This document shows, piece after piece, positions 13,901-27,200 of a DNA stretch of 64,000 nucleotides. Made by a program: the position numbers and the translations under genes. Location: contig NC_018387.1 in NCBI RefSeq assembly GCF_000208865.1, forward strand, positions 2,089,120 through 2,153,119, in the 5' to 3' direction. Numbering within the stretch: the stretch's first letter is position 1; each line of letters begins with the position of its first letter. Source of the stretch: Neospora caninum Liverpool (taxonomy: Eukaryota; Apicomplexa; Conoidasida; Eucoccidiorida; Sarcocystidae). Below the pieces are notes generated by a model, which saw only the letters and a list, made by a program, of their open reading frames with translations, was not told the origin of the DNA and did not search any database.

Positions 13901-16900
13901 TGCCATGGAGTTCTGCAAGAAACGCCATAAGGCGATTCTGTGTCTGAAAAGGAGGCAACAAGAAAAGCAAAGGCACAACCATGCATATGCATATACATTT
14001 ACCTTCAGGTGCAATATACACATACATATATACAGTGTATTCATGCATTTATATTATCAGTAATAGACAGCAAACCGGGGGGGCCTCTCAGTGCATCGTA
14101 AAGAGCGTCGAGTTTGGAAAGGCATCACATGTGGAGGAATTCCGTACACATGCGCACATCTTCAGCCAGAGAGGGCGACACACGCGTAGAACCTCGTAAA
14201 TAATTGAAAAGAAAGGTTCCCCAAACCCCCCTTTATAGGTCTCCCTGCACGGGTGTGGAGACTCGCCGGGCGTGCGGAGTGGGCTGTGTGCATCAGCGGT
14301 TTGAAATAAGTCGAACGTCAAGCACATACAATGAAAAAGTCACCGGGGAGCTTAAAGCTGCAAAGATCCCCGGTCACATGGTCATCCGTTGTGTATTGCG
14401 TCGCTCGACGTATGCGCTCGGATTTCCGTTCTTCCACGTTTGTGAATTGCACCACACGGAGAACATGCGCACTTACTGCAGCGGCGTGAGACTCCGGATA
14501 GAAGTTTAGGCACCTTTCGGCGAGATATCGCGCGACCTTCCACACGCCGAATCTGAAAGGGACGAGTGATCAGAAGAATCAGAAGAACCAAGACAGACTC
14601 CAGCGCAAAGGAAACAGAAAAAAACTGTACGACGAGAAATGCGATCTTGCGCTTCTGGAGCATACACCGGTAAATGCCTGCATAGTAGCAGGCAGGTGCA
14701 TGTCAATCTTTGCGTCATGAGTCATTATCCCTCCCTCATATATATATATATATATATATAGATATATATGGCCGGGAAGCGTGTTTGCTGCGTGCATTCG
14801 CTGTGTTATCTAAGCCTATCTCGAGAGAAACAGGTCCGGAGCGATGGAGATACTCAGGCAGATGTAATCAGCGCATCGCACTCCAGCTAAAGCGTTCCCT
14901 TTCTGAGAGGGAAAGACAAAGACTGACCGGATTGCACCGCCGACAACGTCCAGAACGGCGTTCGGGAGGTGCCAGCTGTTTTGGCGAATCAGAAGAGGAT
15001 GCGCTTTCGTCGAAACGTAAGCAGCGAGCAGGTTGTTGGAGTCCAAACCTCTCTCCACCACGTCCCATACACGCCAGCTGAACGCCAGAACAAGGCGATG
15101 CCCGGCAACAGACCCGCCGACATAAGCAATGCAAGTCTGCAGTAGTGCCGACAAAACTGAACACATTTTTATCGGTTTGCCTTTGTAGCCAGCTCTTCAT
15201 TTCCGTGTATCTAAGTAGATGCCGTTTTTAGTGATCTGCTGTGACCTGCCATACTCTCACACTATAGACGGCATCCTTCTCCCTGCGTACGTCCCTCTAT
15301 ATGTGGATCTACCCAGGTTCTCTGTGTGTTTGGCGGCCAGTCTGTCTATCCCCGTAGCTACCTATCTGCTGGCAAGGCTATTTTCTGTGTTTCTGTCGAG
15401 CATTGCGTTTGCAGGCAAGCGCAGAGAGGCGACATATCCCATCGGGGCCCCGACCCGCCCTGTTCCCCACGATTTCCGTCAGATTTGGCCAAGCCGGACG
15501 GGCGGTGCACAACCAGTCTCTGTTTGCGCGGGAGCAGTAAAGATAAAAGACCAAATATATAAGATGTAGTTTTTAGCTCTCTCCGGTTTCCATCCGGCCC
15601 GTGTGGACAGAAGCGAGCCAGCAGCTTACAGCGGAACGGCGCACTGAACCAGTGTGTGGCCTATGAACTTCGCCAGGAGAATTTGCGATGGAGATGGACT
15701 GACGACGAGGTCTGAGTCCTGCTGACAATGAAGCGGTATCATGCCGGGGTTCTTCACGAGTTGAAGAAGCGGCAGGCGCGATGGCAGTTCTAGCGTTCGA
15801 CGCAGTCCCGGGAGCCATACCTGCGCAGCAAAGAAGCACGTCCATCTTGACAGTTGCAGTTTGTCCAGTCTTTATTTTCCAGAAGGCCGCGCAAGAGCCA
15901 GCTCCTTGGAGGGACTGCCTCCAGGCCTCTCTCCATATCGCTAACTAGCTGGACGCACCTCTTCGCGAGCATGCACCGGATGCTGGCTGAACAAGTGAAT
16001 ATGCGATTGTGCCATGGCTCGAAAGCAGCTACAAATCCACACACGTTTTTCTCTGGGCAGGCACCGCAACGAAACAGAGAGACTAAGGTCTCCTTGGTGC
16101 GTCTCGAACAGATTCAGAAGGGCCGGTTTTGTGCGCATATACGGCCTGGCAAAATGCTGCCTTCTCGCTCCTGTACACGCGAATCAAATCCCGGTCGTCG
16201 TCAAAGTCAAGAGTGTTAAAATGAGCTGCTTAAAACGTGGTATGCACATTGTCCTAGAGCTCATAAGTCCTATGTATTCTGCAGAAACTTTCAAGCAAAA
16301 AAATCCGTTCCTTCCGGGAAATTTTCAACTGTACCCGTAGATGAGAGGGCTGGAGCGGATGCGTGGAGGGCCGCATTGTGTTCAGAGAGCCCGCGTCTGG
16401 AAGGAAGGAGATTCCGCAGTGATGCTGGACCCGCAACCCGACGCAAAGCGAATAAAAACAAGAAAAGGAGAAATGGACCCAAAAGAATGCAAAGAGAGGT
16501 TGAGAGGAGCGAAGGGGAGAAGAAAGAAATAACGCGCTAGCCCATACACTGCCTCCGTTTCCCCTCCCTTTGTATAGGTTCTGCTATAATTTCTTTTTTT
16601 GCTCTTTGCTTCTTTGAAACAAACAGGAGGAATAGAAACAAGAGTGCTGAAGTGCTTGTGGCCTAGGGGATTTTGCATGTGAGGCCTTCTCTCTTTACCT
16701 GCATAGCGATATAGAGAGCTGTCCGGCTTATGCGCGACTTGGCAATGCTTGCGGCTTCCAAGCCGAAGTACTCGCTACACCTGTACGTACGACAGATACA
16801 TTTATGCGCCACCACAAATGTCTGTTCTTCTCCGCCTCCTCCAAATGCTTAGGCAAAAAGCAGATAGGTATTATCTTCTTATTCCCGGCTAAGACGCACG

Positions 16901-17629
16901 GTAAAAAGTGAATGAATTGGTCCAGTGAAAGTTAAGATCACTGTCCCCGTAAACACATGCTAGCAAATATATATATATATATATATATATAACTGCATAT
17001 GTTTGTATATGCAAGTGACTCAGTGAACATGTCTTGCAGTGTAGGACGGATATGTATTGCCAGACTCTCGTGTATGTACACATGCATGCATACATTTATG
17101 TATGAATTTGTGTACTTTCTTCTGGCGCAACGTCCACCAGCTTTTGAGAGACGCAAGTAACACGACTTGACAAACTGCTTCCCCATATTTCCCCGTATAC
17201 ACATAGCTGGAGAGTACTGTGGCGTGCATGCGTCGAGGCAGGACTCCTAGAGGGGGGAAGCCTTCGGTGGCCATGAACGAAACTGACAGAACGTACCGCG
17301 CAGTCAGGAAGCTGGCCCAGAACTCGTCGCTCTCTGAGGAGTCGCCGAGGGTCAGATTGAAGAGATTCAGCAACAAGATGTCGGCCCTAGAAGTGCGCAG
17401 CCCACAAATCAACCGAGCGACGAAACCGACCAGATGTTAGGGCGAACAAAACCAACGTGACGACAGTGCCGCAAAGGTTTCAGAACAAAAAAAAGCCCCA
17501 GTGCGGGCAAAGTGCGGCTTTAGTTTTCACCGGGAGCTTCGCACGAGCACTTAGTGCTGTCAAGAGAACGCAAATGTAAACCAACACAACTCACAGGGCG
17601 ATCATCAAATGTCCCCGCGCAAGTGTAAA

Positions 17630-17667
<38 letters not shown>

Positions 17668-19071
17668 TTTGCATATATACAGAGAGTCAGTCAGGAGCGC
17701 ATATGTATGCGTGCACGTTTAGATGACCACGTCTAGCTCTACATGTGTTCATGTACACGCCGAGGGCGGGCGGAGACGACCAGTCCGTGAGTTGCGAACC
17801 CTGGAGCCAGGGACGTGATTAGCAACAAGCAATTCAACTCTGACGGAGCGGCTGGTAAACGAGGAGGCACAAGAGGAAGAGAAAAGGGAACGGCAAGTAA
17901 AACAACAGAAGGCTTTATCAGGTCCCAGAAAGAAGGGTTGTCGTCCCTTACCAAGAAAAGTGCCGGAAAGTTTGAGACATGAGATCGCGAAGGTAAGGGA
18001 CGTCGTCGAGCAGCTGTGAGGCGATACCGAAGGGAACATTGAGGGCTGCTTCGCGAAGCAGGGACTCGCGGGGATATCCAAGTTTCACTTCTGCATGCAC
18101 AAGAATGTTAAGAGAAATAAAAAGAGACCGCCCAAGATCGTCAGCTGCATAGTACGGGGACGACGTTGACCCTCCCAACAGCAACTCTATGTCCACGTAC
18201 CTGCCGGTTATCTTTTGGTGTACCCCATACCCACATTTTTACGAATTCTCTGTCGGCCTCAGTAGGACCCGCTCTAATCTGCATTTACCCACGTCTCTCT
18301 CGCCATGTGCATGGCGCCGCACAAGTCACAACTGCATGCCTTACATCCCCTGCGGGCGACGTTTTAACAGAGTATAAGGAAGCAGTTGGAGAACGATTCC
18401 CAGGAAAAGCCGTAGATTGCCATGTCCCTCCCAAGCCGCAAAGCTCTCATCAAACCACAGATAAGACGGTGGAAGTGTCCGGGTGCAGCAACACAAGCGA
18501 GACATCAAGGGGATGAAACCAACATGCACAATATGCATGCAGTACGCATGCAGCATTCCTGTAAAGAGGTGTCGCAACATAATTGGAGTTTCTCCAAATG
18601 TTTGGAACACCCACAAAGTGGGTGTATATACGCGATACACATACGGATGATACTTGCACGTATCTGTGTATGCGTGTGTACGTACTGCCGCCTGCATGAT
18701 GCTGCTGCTCCACCGAGTCATCTGTTGTGGTCCGACTGAAAATGGAAGATGTGTCATCATCGTCGTCGCTTTCTGACGACTCTTCCTGCGAACACGCAGT
18801 CACAAGCCCCCCGTATTGTCCTCAAACCGCTACACACGCCTAGATTCAGGTCTCTCTGAAAACTCTACTCTTTATCCTGGATGTCCTTCGTACAGATGTA
18901 ACATTCGAGAAAACAAGCAACGGCGAATACCTATCGCCAGTGTCTTTTCACCCTTCGCGTAGGTTTCCATTCGCCGAAGCCCAAATGAAGTTGAAACAGT
19001 GCGGCAGATAATTCAAGGGATGTGCCTGTGTAAATTTACTCGTGTATCGGCTACATGCAATATCTATTGCC

Positions 19072-19106
<35 letters not shown>

Positions 19107-21193
19107 TTTCCCACAAGTATATATATATATATATATATTCGTATGGGAAACCACTGAGAGGATAGGAATACGTGTGACTCGTGGACCTCGAGTGTCCCAA
19201 GTTGTTAGAGGGTGTAAGGCGTCCTACCTATTCTTCGAAAGACACAGGAAAGCGAGGACATACAACATGACACAAGAGAGACAGAACGCAGAGAAAGTTC
19301 TTTTTTATTCTGCAAAGGGACTAACGCTCACGGGAGTGTGGTCCCCCGGGTGAAAATCCCTCATTTCTCGAGCTGCACTTAAGTCGAAGGAGGGTCTCTT
19401 CAAAAGTCTCCTCATGCTCGCTGAAAAGCAGACAACACAGAGAAAAAGAGCCTGATCGTTTCACCTCCAGCTTTTTTCGAGTGGAACTAAGCTGATGTCC
19501 TTTGCAGAAGATATTACTGACGTTTAAGAGTTCCTTTCAGTTTTCATTTCTCTCCTCGGATCCACTTTCTTCGTTCTCACCGTCCCGCCCCGTGGTTAGG
19601 TTTCGCCGTTCTCGCTGCAGTTACCAAAATCGTTCCCTCTTTCCACACCTTTCTCTCTCCGCTGCTCCTGATTTACTTCCACCCTCTCTTTTCACTTGTT
19701 CCCCTCCTGATTTTCTTCCTGTTCTTGCTGTGCATTCTTAAAGTTCACATACCGCCCTGCGCACGCGCCCGAGCTGTTTGCAGGTAGCCGTGGGCAGAAA
19801 AGACGAGAGACCGGAGGACATCCTTCAGGATTCGCTTTACTGTTCTTGCTGAAGAGAAAAGGAACAGATAACCATGGCATATGTCTGAAGCATCCGCGTG
19901 GGACGCATTTCTGCAAGTGAGTACATGTAGGTAATGTAATTCGTCCGTTTGACATGTCTACTTGCATATATTCTGCTGTGAACGTGTATGTTTTTTTGTG
20001 ACACTCAAGTTTCCTCTTCATCGCGGACAGTTCACCGCCGAGGCTCTTTCAGACGCAAAAACAACTTCCCGTCACACACCTCTCTTCTAATGGAACAGCC
20101 AGAAACGCCAATTCTGTTGGCCGCTGACGTTCAAACAAGGCATTTTCGCATCGATTTTCCGTGTAGAATGCAAACCCTTTCGTGTATTCAGGGATTGTCT
20201 TCTTCTGACGTGGAAATAAAGTCGTTCGCCGCCTTTACCGAAACACTCACCGACGACTTCTACTTGAAGCATGTGCTGAAGCCAGGCTGCGCGCGTGCCG
20301 CGGATCATATGTCCTGATTTGACGGCCCACGAAAAATTGAAAACAGGGCGGAAAGTGGGATGCGTCGAGTGAAGAGAAACGACCGCAGTAGACGCGCTGA
20401 TTTTTTGAGAGCTGTTACTGAGAAAAACCGTTCCGATGTACAGCAGGAAGCGCGGTTTCTGTAGATCCACTCGAACTCGAGTGTTACTCGTTTGGGAAAC
20501 AGGACTATAACGGCTCTGTTGTGGAACACAAGCACTCTATGCATGCACGTGCACCGCTTTTTATGTAAAGGAAACTAGATACCCTGCCACTCTCTCGTCT
20601 TGCCTGTAAGGAAGGAGCGACGGTGTACAATTAGGACGTCTCCGTTTGTAAAAACGCACAAAAAAACGTATATGCGTATATTACGTATATGCAGATGTGT
20701 ACATTGGTCCACTTGTCTCACCAAGCAGCCGCATGTTGATGCCTCGCAGGTGAAAAAAATGGGTTAAGCTGATGGAATCCGACGGTGTACATGGTGGCAT
20801 TCCTTCAAGTTCAGCGAGGGCCCTACATACAACGAGAACAGGCAGTAAGAATGCGAGACATACTCAGTTGTACAACGAACCGATTTGCGTTCCTCATGAG
20901 GCGTCAACCAAACAGGTAACCCTATGGCACACACCTGCAGGCGCATGTAACGGCCTGCCTAGGCGTAACCCGATAGATCCGCATTACGGGTTGTGTACAA
21001 AAGGCTTACCTGGAGACACAAAACAGAGCCCACCGGGTGCATCTATACGTATATAGGGACACGGGGGAATGCGCCTGCACAATTCTATATTGGACCACCT
21101 ACCTTTCTACCTCACTCTCTGTAAATGTATGAATATGGATACTGTGCAGTGTCATACGTATACATATCTACCCCTATCTACTAGTATGCACGT

Positions 21194-21240
<47 letters not shown>

Positions 21241-24200
21241 CAGAGAGGTAGGTCAGCGAGCACAACAAATGGTCCCCGACAAGAGAGTTCGAATTGTTTG
21301 TAGGGGGGGCTGCGAAAAAACGCAAAGTGGGCATTCTAGCGTGAAGCGTTTGCACACTTGTTCAGGATCTCTGTCCGCACAGCGGCGGCAAGACGGCGAG
21401 CCCGACAATTCGGGAACGGCCCTGCGGTGCTTGGTTCCCCGGTCTCCTTGTAGCCGCTTGGTGTGTGTCCCAAAAGGAATTTCATTCTGCAGAGACCGGC
21501 ATGAGACAGCCACAAATCCACAGAAAAGTGTGTGACGCGCCCTCTCCCGATTGCTTGCGAGTGTGTATGTAGATCCCTAGAAATGCATTCGCTTTTCACT
21601 TACAGGATCTCGTCGGGGGCGTACATGTTCACAATGGGAGAGTGCACGAGAGGGTCCAAATAGGTGCTTGTCACGGCGCCACGCGAAAGGCGCTGGAGAC
21701 CTGCCAAGTGAGACGCGTTTCCCGTCTTCGCTGTCTGCAGACAACGTGGGAACAAGGCAGGCACACAAGACAAACCCGGTAAAGGAAATGTTTCGGCGAA
21801 AGGCAAAGATTTGAGGGTACTCGAAAGTGTTCCACACAAGCATGATATGCTGTATACATTGTTTACCACTCAGCCTGATGGGCGGAATGAATACGTCGCC
21901 GACGCATTTCCCGCATCCAGTCATGCGTCATGCTTTACGCCTCGAAGATGTCTACGCTAGCGCATCTTCGAATAGCCCCCTGCCTTCCCGGCTATCTACG
22001 TATTGATCGGCTCTCCTTCCTATCGCTCCAGCAGTTTATCTGTTGACTGATTTACTGATCGGCATGTGCCAGCGTAGAGAGAGGCATCTATGTAATCCAG
22101 TACAGTTCCGTATCGATCTGTGGCGTGAATATATACGTATATTCTTTATAGATACAAATGCGTATGAACAGTCACCTTGACAACGTGGAGGAGCTGCCTG
22201 CAGGCTCGATCTACGGCTGAGAGTTGCGTGGGCGGTTGGTGCCGAATGGCCATCTCGATGTCCCGAGCGTGAACGAAGGCGTTGCATCTGATACGTTCAC
22301 AGATTTTTTCTCTCCTTTTTCCTTGAGAAACGTAAGCCGACGATCGAGGCTGTTGTTCGTCCTCAAGGCTGAAGCTATCCATTTGAGGAAACGCGAAGCA
22401 AAGCTAAATAGAACGACAAAGCCACACACACAACCGAAACGCCGCCAAGCGTTAAACGCGCGCACACTGGAGGGCGCTCTAGGCACTGCAGAGAGGACTG
22501 AATCAAAATGCGTCGGTGACGCTCTCGCATCGGCATGCGAACCTCTGACCAGCCGATGGACGTGCGCGACCCTGTGGATGCACGTTCCTACAGACACCTG
22601 TAAATGGATCCAACTGTCACCCATCGGTATATTCCTGAGTAAAGGGACCAGATTTTCAAGCGGATGTCATCTACATGCGTATCAGGTGGAGATCACATGC
22701 AAATATAACATCGGCCACTCCGTGGCATAGATAATCATGTACATAGATACACATGTGTTGTCATGCCTCAAGTGAGCATGTGTGCATTATATGCACATGA
22801 ATGAATGCGCACATCTGTAGAGTAAGATGCTTATCTGTCAGCTGGGAGAAATCAAATACAGCCACGCGCAGATGTGAGAACGGTGCAAGAAGCCTACCCG
22901 GTAGAAGACGACTGCATCGTCGCTGCTTGGATCAAGCGAGAGAAGAACAGTCTTCATTATGACTTCGTCGGTCTTAAAAGAGCCCTTCCACGTCTGAGGT
23001 TTGACGAGCGACGCGAGATTTAGGCGTTGTTCAACGAACGCCAGTTCCTATCACCGAGAAAACAAGTAATGGTTGTCACTGAGACGAAGGTCTGCGCAAG
23101 CCTGCCTCTCACATGCCCCCCGTGTGTCACCAGGTGAATGCAAAGCGGTCTCTTTCGTCCTGGAAGGTTTGGCGTCGCCATCTGTCCCCCCTTTCTCACA
23201 GGGTCCACTACCTCCTTCCCGCTGTCGCGAAAAAGTTACGGGGCTCTACACACAACTATAGGTGTACCTGCATCTGTGCACGTTTCAGTATTCCACATCT
23301 CCCACTTCATTTGTGGATATAGGTAAGCATATACAGACGCGTTTGATGGGTCTGTATGGGCACACACGCGAGTCATCGGACACTGCTTTCGGTACTCAAC
23401 CGAGCTCTAGTCCTATATAGGCTGCGACAGGCGTGGCTGGTGTCGACCTGTTCGCACTAGACTCGAAGCTGATTGACCGCAGCAAACTGAGGCACGAAAC
23501 GGCCTTCCAACCGAGGTGCATGCAACCGCGCGAGAATCAGTCAGGTGTCTGTGTCTCTGTGCCAGGGTGAAGGCACCATTCCTTCTCGTGCGCCAGAGTC
23601 CGCCTCAGCGGCGCGCGCAGAACGGAAAATAAGCCAGTGGGGAATGCGCCTTCGCTTCTGGTGTTACCTCCGATAGCTGAGACGCGACGGGCTGAGGCCA
23701 ATTGAGCAATCTCGGGACAGTCGCGGGCAGGGCGAAAACGACGACGCGGAATCCCTTGTAATCAATCGCTGAAGGTTCGGAAAAGACAGGAGCCGGAGAG
23801 AGCAGGATGGACCGCCGGACGAAGCCACCAACAGACACACGACAGGTAGACAAGCACCTTGTTCGTGCGGACGTTGGTGGTCGGATACTTCAACGCGGGA
23901 GACGGAGCGACGGGGCCGAAACAGCGGTGGAAAGCACCGACAACGAAGAGATGCTACAGGGGCGAGAGTGTGAAGCAAGGGAAGGGTCTAGCGACGATCT
24001 TTGTGTTATTCATGCCGGCTTTTTTGGCTCGCTGGACGACGCGAGGGAAGTCGAGAAACCAAAGAGTACGCCAAGACTCCGATGGAGGGCGAGAAGCGAT
24101 GGGGCTGCAATGAAAACACGAGGTCCGCCGTCTCTAGGGTGCAAAAGAACAGGAAAGAGCATACGCGCTGTTCAATCTCTTGTCATGCCTTCCTCACCTG

Positions 24201-27200
24201 CCATCACGTGGACTTGAAGAGCAGTGAGAGAGTCACGCCCTAGGCCGCGCTTCGTGGAGACGCCCCTCGCAGAGTCCCCGTTTGCCTCTGTCTGCAAGAT
24301 TCAGATAATTTAAACGGCAGAGCGAAACGGACGGAAAGGCGTTGAAACAAAAGAAGCCCGAAGGTCGGTGGGAGGACGCAAAGCAAACCCAGACTCGCCA
24401 GGAACGATTCTGGGACTGTAGATGGAAGCACATTCTTGCCTCATACCAGTGTGGCGCGTTTCCCACCAGAGGCAGACTCAAAAAGTAGACGTGAGTGAAG
24501 GACTGGAAGCTACAGAAATGGAGAGGCCAGCCACGACCCGAGAGAATCATTGTTGCAACGGAACCTGACTGAGACTGTTTCTTCCCGGGTATCGCAAATA
24601 GGAGAAGGGAACCCTTTTACGCATGAGTTTCGACCTTGCTGTTCGGGACGGTGTGTTTCTCTTCGCAGCAGAGGAAAGAACCGGCAGGGAACCGCATGCC
24701 TTTTATTTCAACAAACCTGAAGACCGCCGCGGCGCTTCAGCTCAACGATTGCATCATTCATCAGGTTTTGGGCTTGGATTTCAATGCCGTACAACCTGGG
24801 AAGGCCAAAGAAAAATCAAAAGAGATGCTCGACACCAGCATGACGATCTGCAGTATTTTCAGGTCATCTGCGTCTGTTCCTATTTATTGGGATGCCACGT
24901 ACATGTAAGCGTATGTATATGTATACATGCCTCTGTTTCTTTAGATTGCAAACATCCATTCATCTTCGTGGGTTATGAAACCATAATCCGTGGAGCACGC
25001 TATATCTGTCACAGCCTTTCAAACGTTTGCGGCTTCTGACAAGAGACAACTGCGCTGGCTTCACCTAAATGCTCATGGTGTTTCTTCGGGCTGAAGAAAG
25101 TGGGCAGTGTATATTTCCCTGTGTTGCAGCGTACTTGCTTGCCTCTTCAATGTCGTGTTCTTCATCGCCCAGCACGAGAATTGCGAGCTGGCCGCCGGAC
25201 GATGCTTCTTCTGTCCTGGGTTTGGCCATGAACATCTGAGCGGCGGAAGCGAAGAAGACACCACAGAACGAGCTCCGAATTTACCTGTTTTCCCGTCAAC
25301 ATCAGCCCAAAGATTGGCGAGATGGGAAACAGAGGCGTCCCGGGACGCGCGCGACACAGACCATCCAAAAAGTGCTGCCAAACATATGCCAGTTCCTGCT
25401 TCCAGAGAAAGGGACATGTGTTGTTGAAACCGAAACAAATCGCCTAGCGCGAAAAAGGGAGGGACCGCGGCGAGAAAGAAACCAAAAAGTGCATTTACGC
25501 AAAAGCACTAACGCAGCTCATATAAACAGCCTCCGTGCTTTGCTTACCTTGTCGAATTTGAAGAGTCTGAAGACACTGAAAGGATGATTGTCTGGGAGAA
25601 GACGAAGGTCGAGATCCCCTCCGGTCCACTGACGTTTGAGAACCTCCAGCGTTTTCCTCCGTTCTCTTGCTTGTCTCTCGAGTCCATCGAACACAAAGTT
25701 TTTTTCAAAGTTTGCCCATCTTTTCCTCGCTGCATGGACCGCAGCGACGCTGTCCTCTCTCGCGACCGCGCCCTCCTGACTCGAGCTTTCGAACCGCCTG
25801 AAGCCTTCATCTGGCCCTGTCAGCTGCCTCTTCCACCCTTGACGAAGTCCCTTCTCGTCAGAGACGCGCACGCTGGCACCGTCTCTGTTTCGCCCCCCTT
25901 CACCCGCACAGACGTCCTCTCGGGGTTCCGGCCATCTCTCCCCCTCTGCAAACGATCTAGAATCCCGACCTGTCCACCGAGCTGCGCGGGACGACTTTCT
26001 CTGGAGTTGCAGCTTCTCTTCTACAGCAGTCTCTTTCCACGCAGCGAGATTTTTTCTTTCTTCCTTCGACAGAGCCTCGCCTCTTCGTCGCTTCGCTTCT
26101 AACGCAGCTATACTGGCAGCATGGTGGGCACGCTGTTGCGCGCGAACGATGCGCTGCTGCAAATGCTTCAGGCTCTCCACAATGGTGTCCCTCTTTTCAC
26201 TTTCTTCGGTTTCTCTCTGGGCCTTTGTGCACATAAGCAAGCCGCTCGGATGGGGGTTGTCGAACGGTAAAGACCCCTGAAAACACGCGGGAAAAGGCAA
26301 AAAAGCAGAGGAACTGAACGACATGCAATCCAGGACAGATGGCCCCGTGTAGCCTCGAGTGAGGACGAATACGGAATCAAACCGGGAGTCGCCTCACGCT
26401 TCGTCCTCCCACTCGCGTTGCTCCCAGGAGCAGCGTCCCTCGAAGAGTTGTATCCAGAGAAAAGAGAGAGAATGACAGCAGGTTTTTGTCCAACAGCAGC
26501 GAACCGCTTCAAAAGACACCAGCGCCAAAGCAACTTTCGGGTGTTGTGGAGGGTGCACAACACGCAGCCATCCTTTGGCACACTCGTGGGAGAAGCGTGC
26601 AGGTCTGAAAAGGGAACTGTAAGAGTGGAACGGTCCTCAGGTGCTCTCCCGTGCACGAGGTGCCGGACCTAGGTGAAAAGATACAGAGGCATGCAACAGC
26701 GTCTAGTTTTAGCCTATTCATGGATCTCTGACAGCGGCTGATCCGTTCCGCACCCCAGAAGCGTAGTGTTTGCCGCCCAGGACAACACATGGCGCATGGT
26801 TGGGCAACTGCATGCACACCCCAGGTCGCCTCATATCTGCAGACACACGAAGAGCCGGTCTGCTTACGAGGAAGAGCGAATTTTCAGAGATTCCGAAAAG
26901 GTGCCGCTCGACGATTTCAATGGCAACGTTCGTGGCGACGAAGGAAAAGGCGCTGCTCGCGCTCACGCATTGGCACGACGCGAAGAGGTGCGAGTACAGC
27001 GTATTTTTCTTCTGGAGAGACAACCGACAGAGAAAAGCGCCTCAGCGAGTCCACCAGTTCGGACCGAGACAACTCTGTCAGTCGGCGCAGCGGCCTGCTA
27101 ACTCAGAGGGTCGTGTCCCCCTGTCTCTTCTCTAGAGCGCGAAGGCGCTTCCCAACTCGAAGACCTCCTAGAGTTCCCAACGCCAACATGCGCATTCGCG

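Noticed and set aside
24110..24240. A different frame and longer version of CLU exons 12-13 ending at the GTATGA donor (24446)
   Set aside because: That donor gives phase 2, and the next exon then meets a TAG. The donor at 24466 gives phase 0 and an open join.
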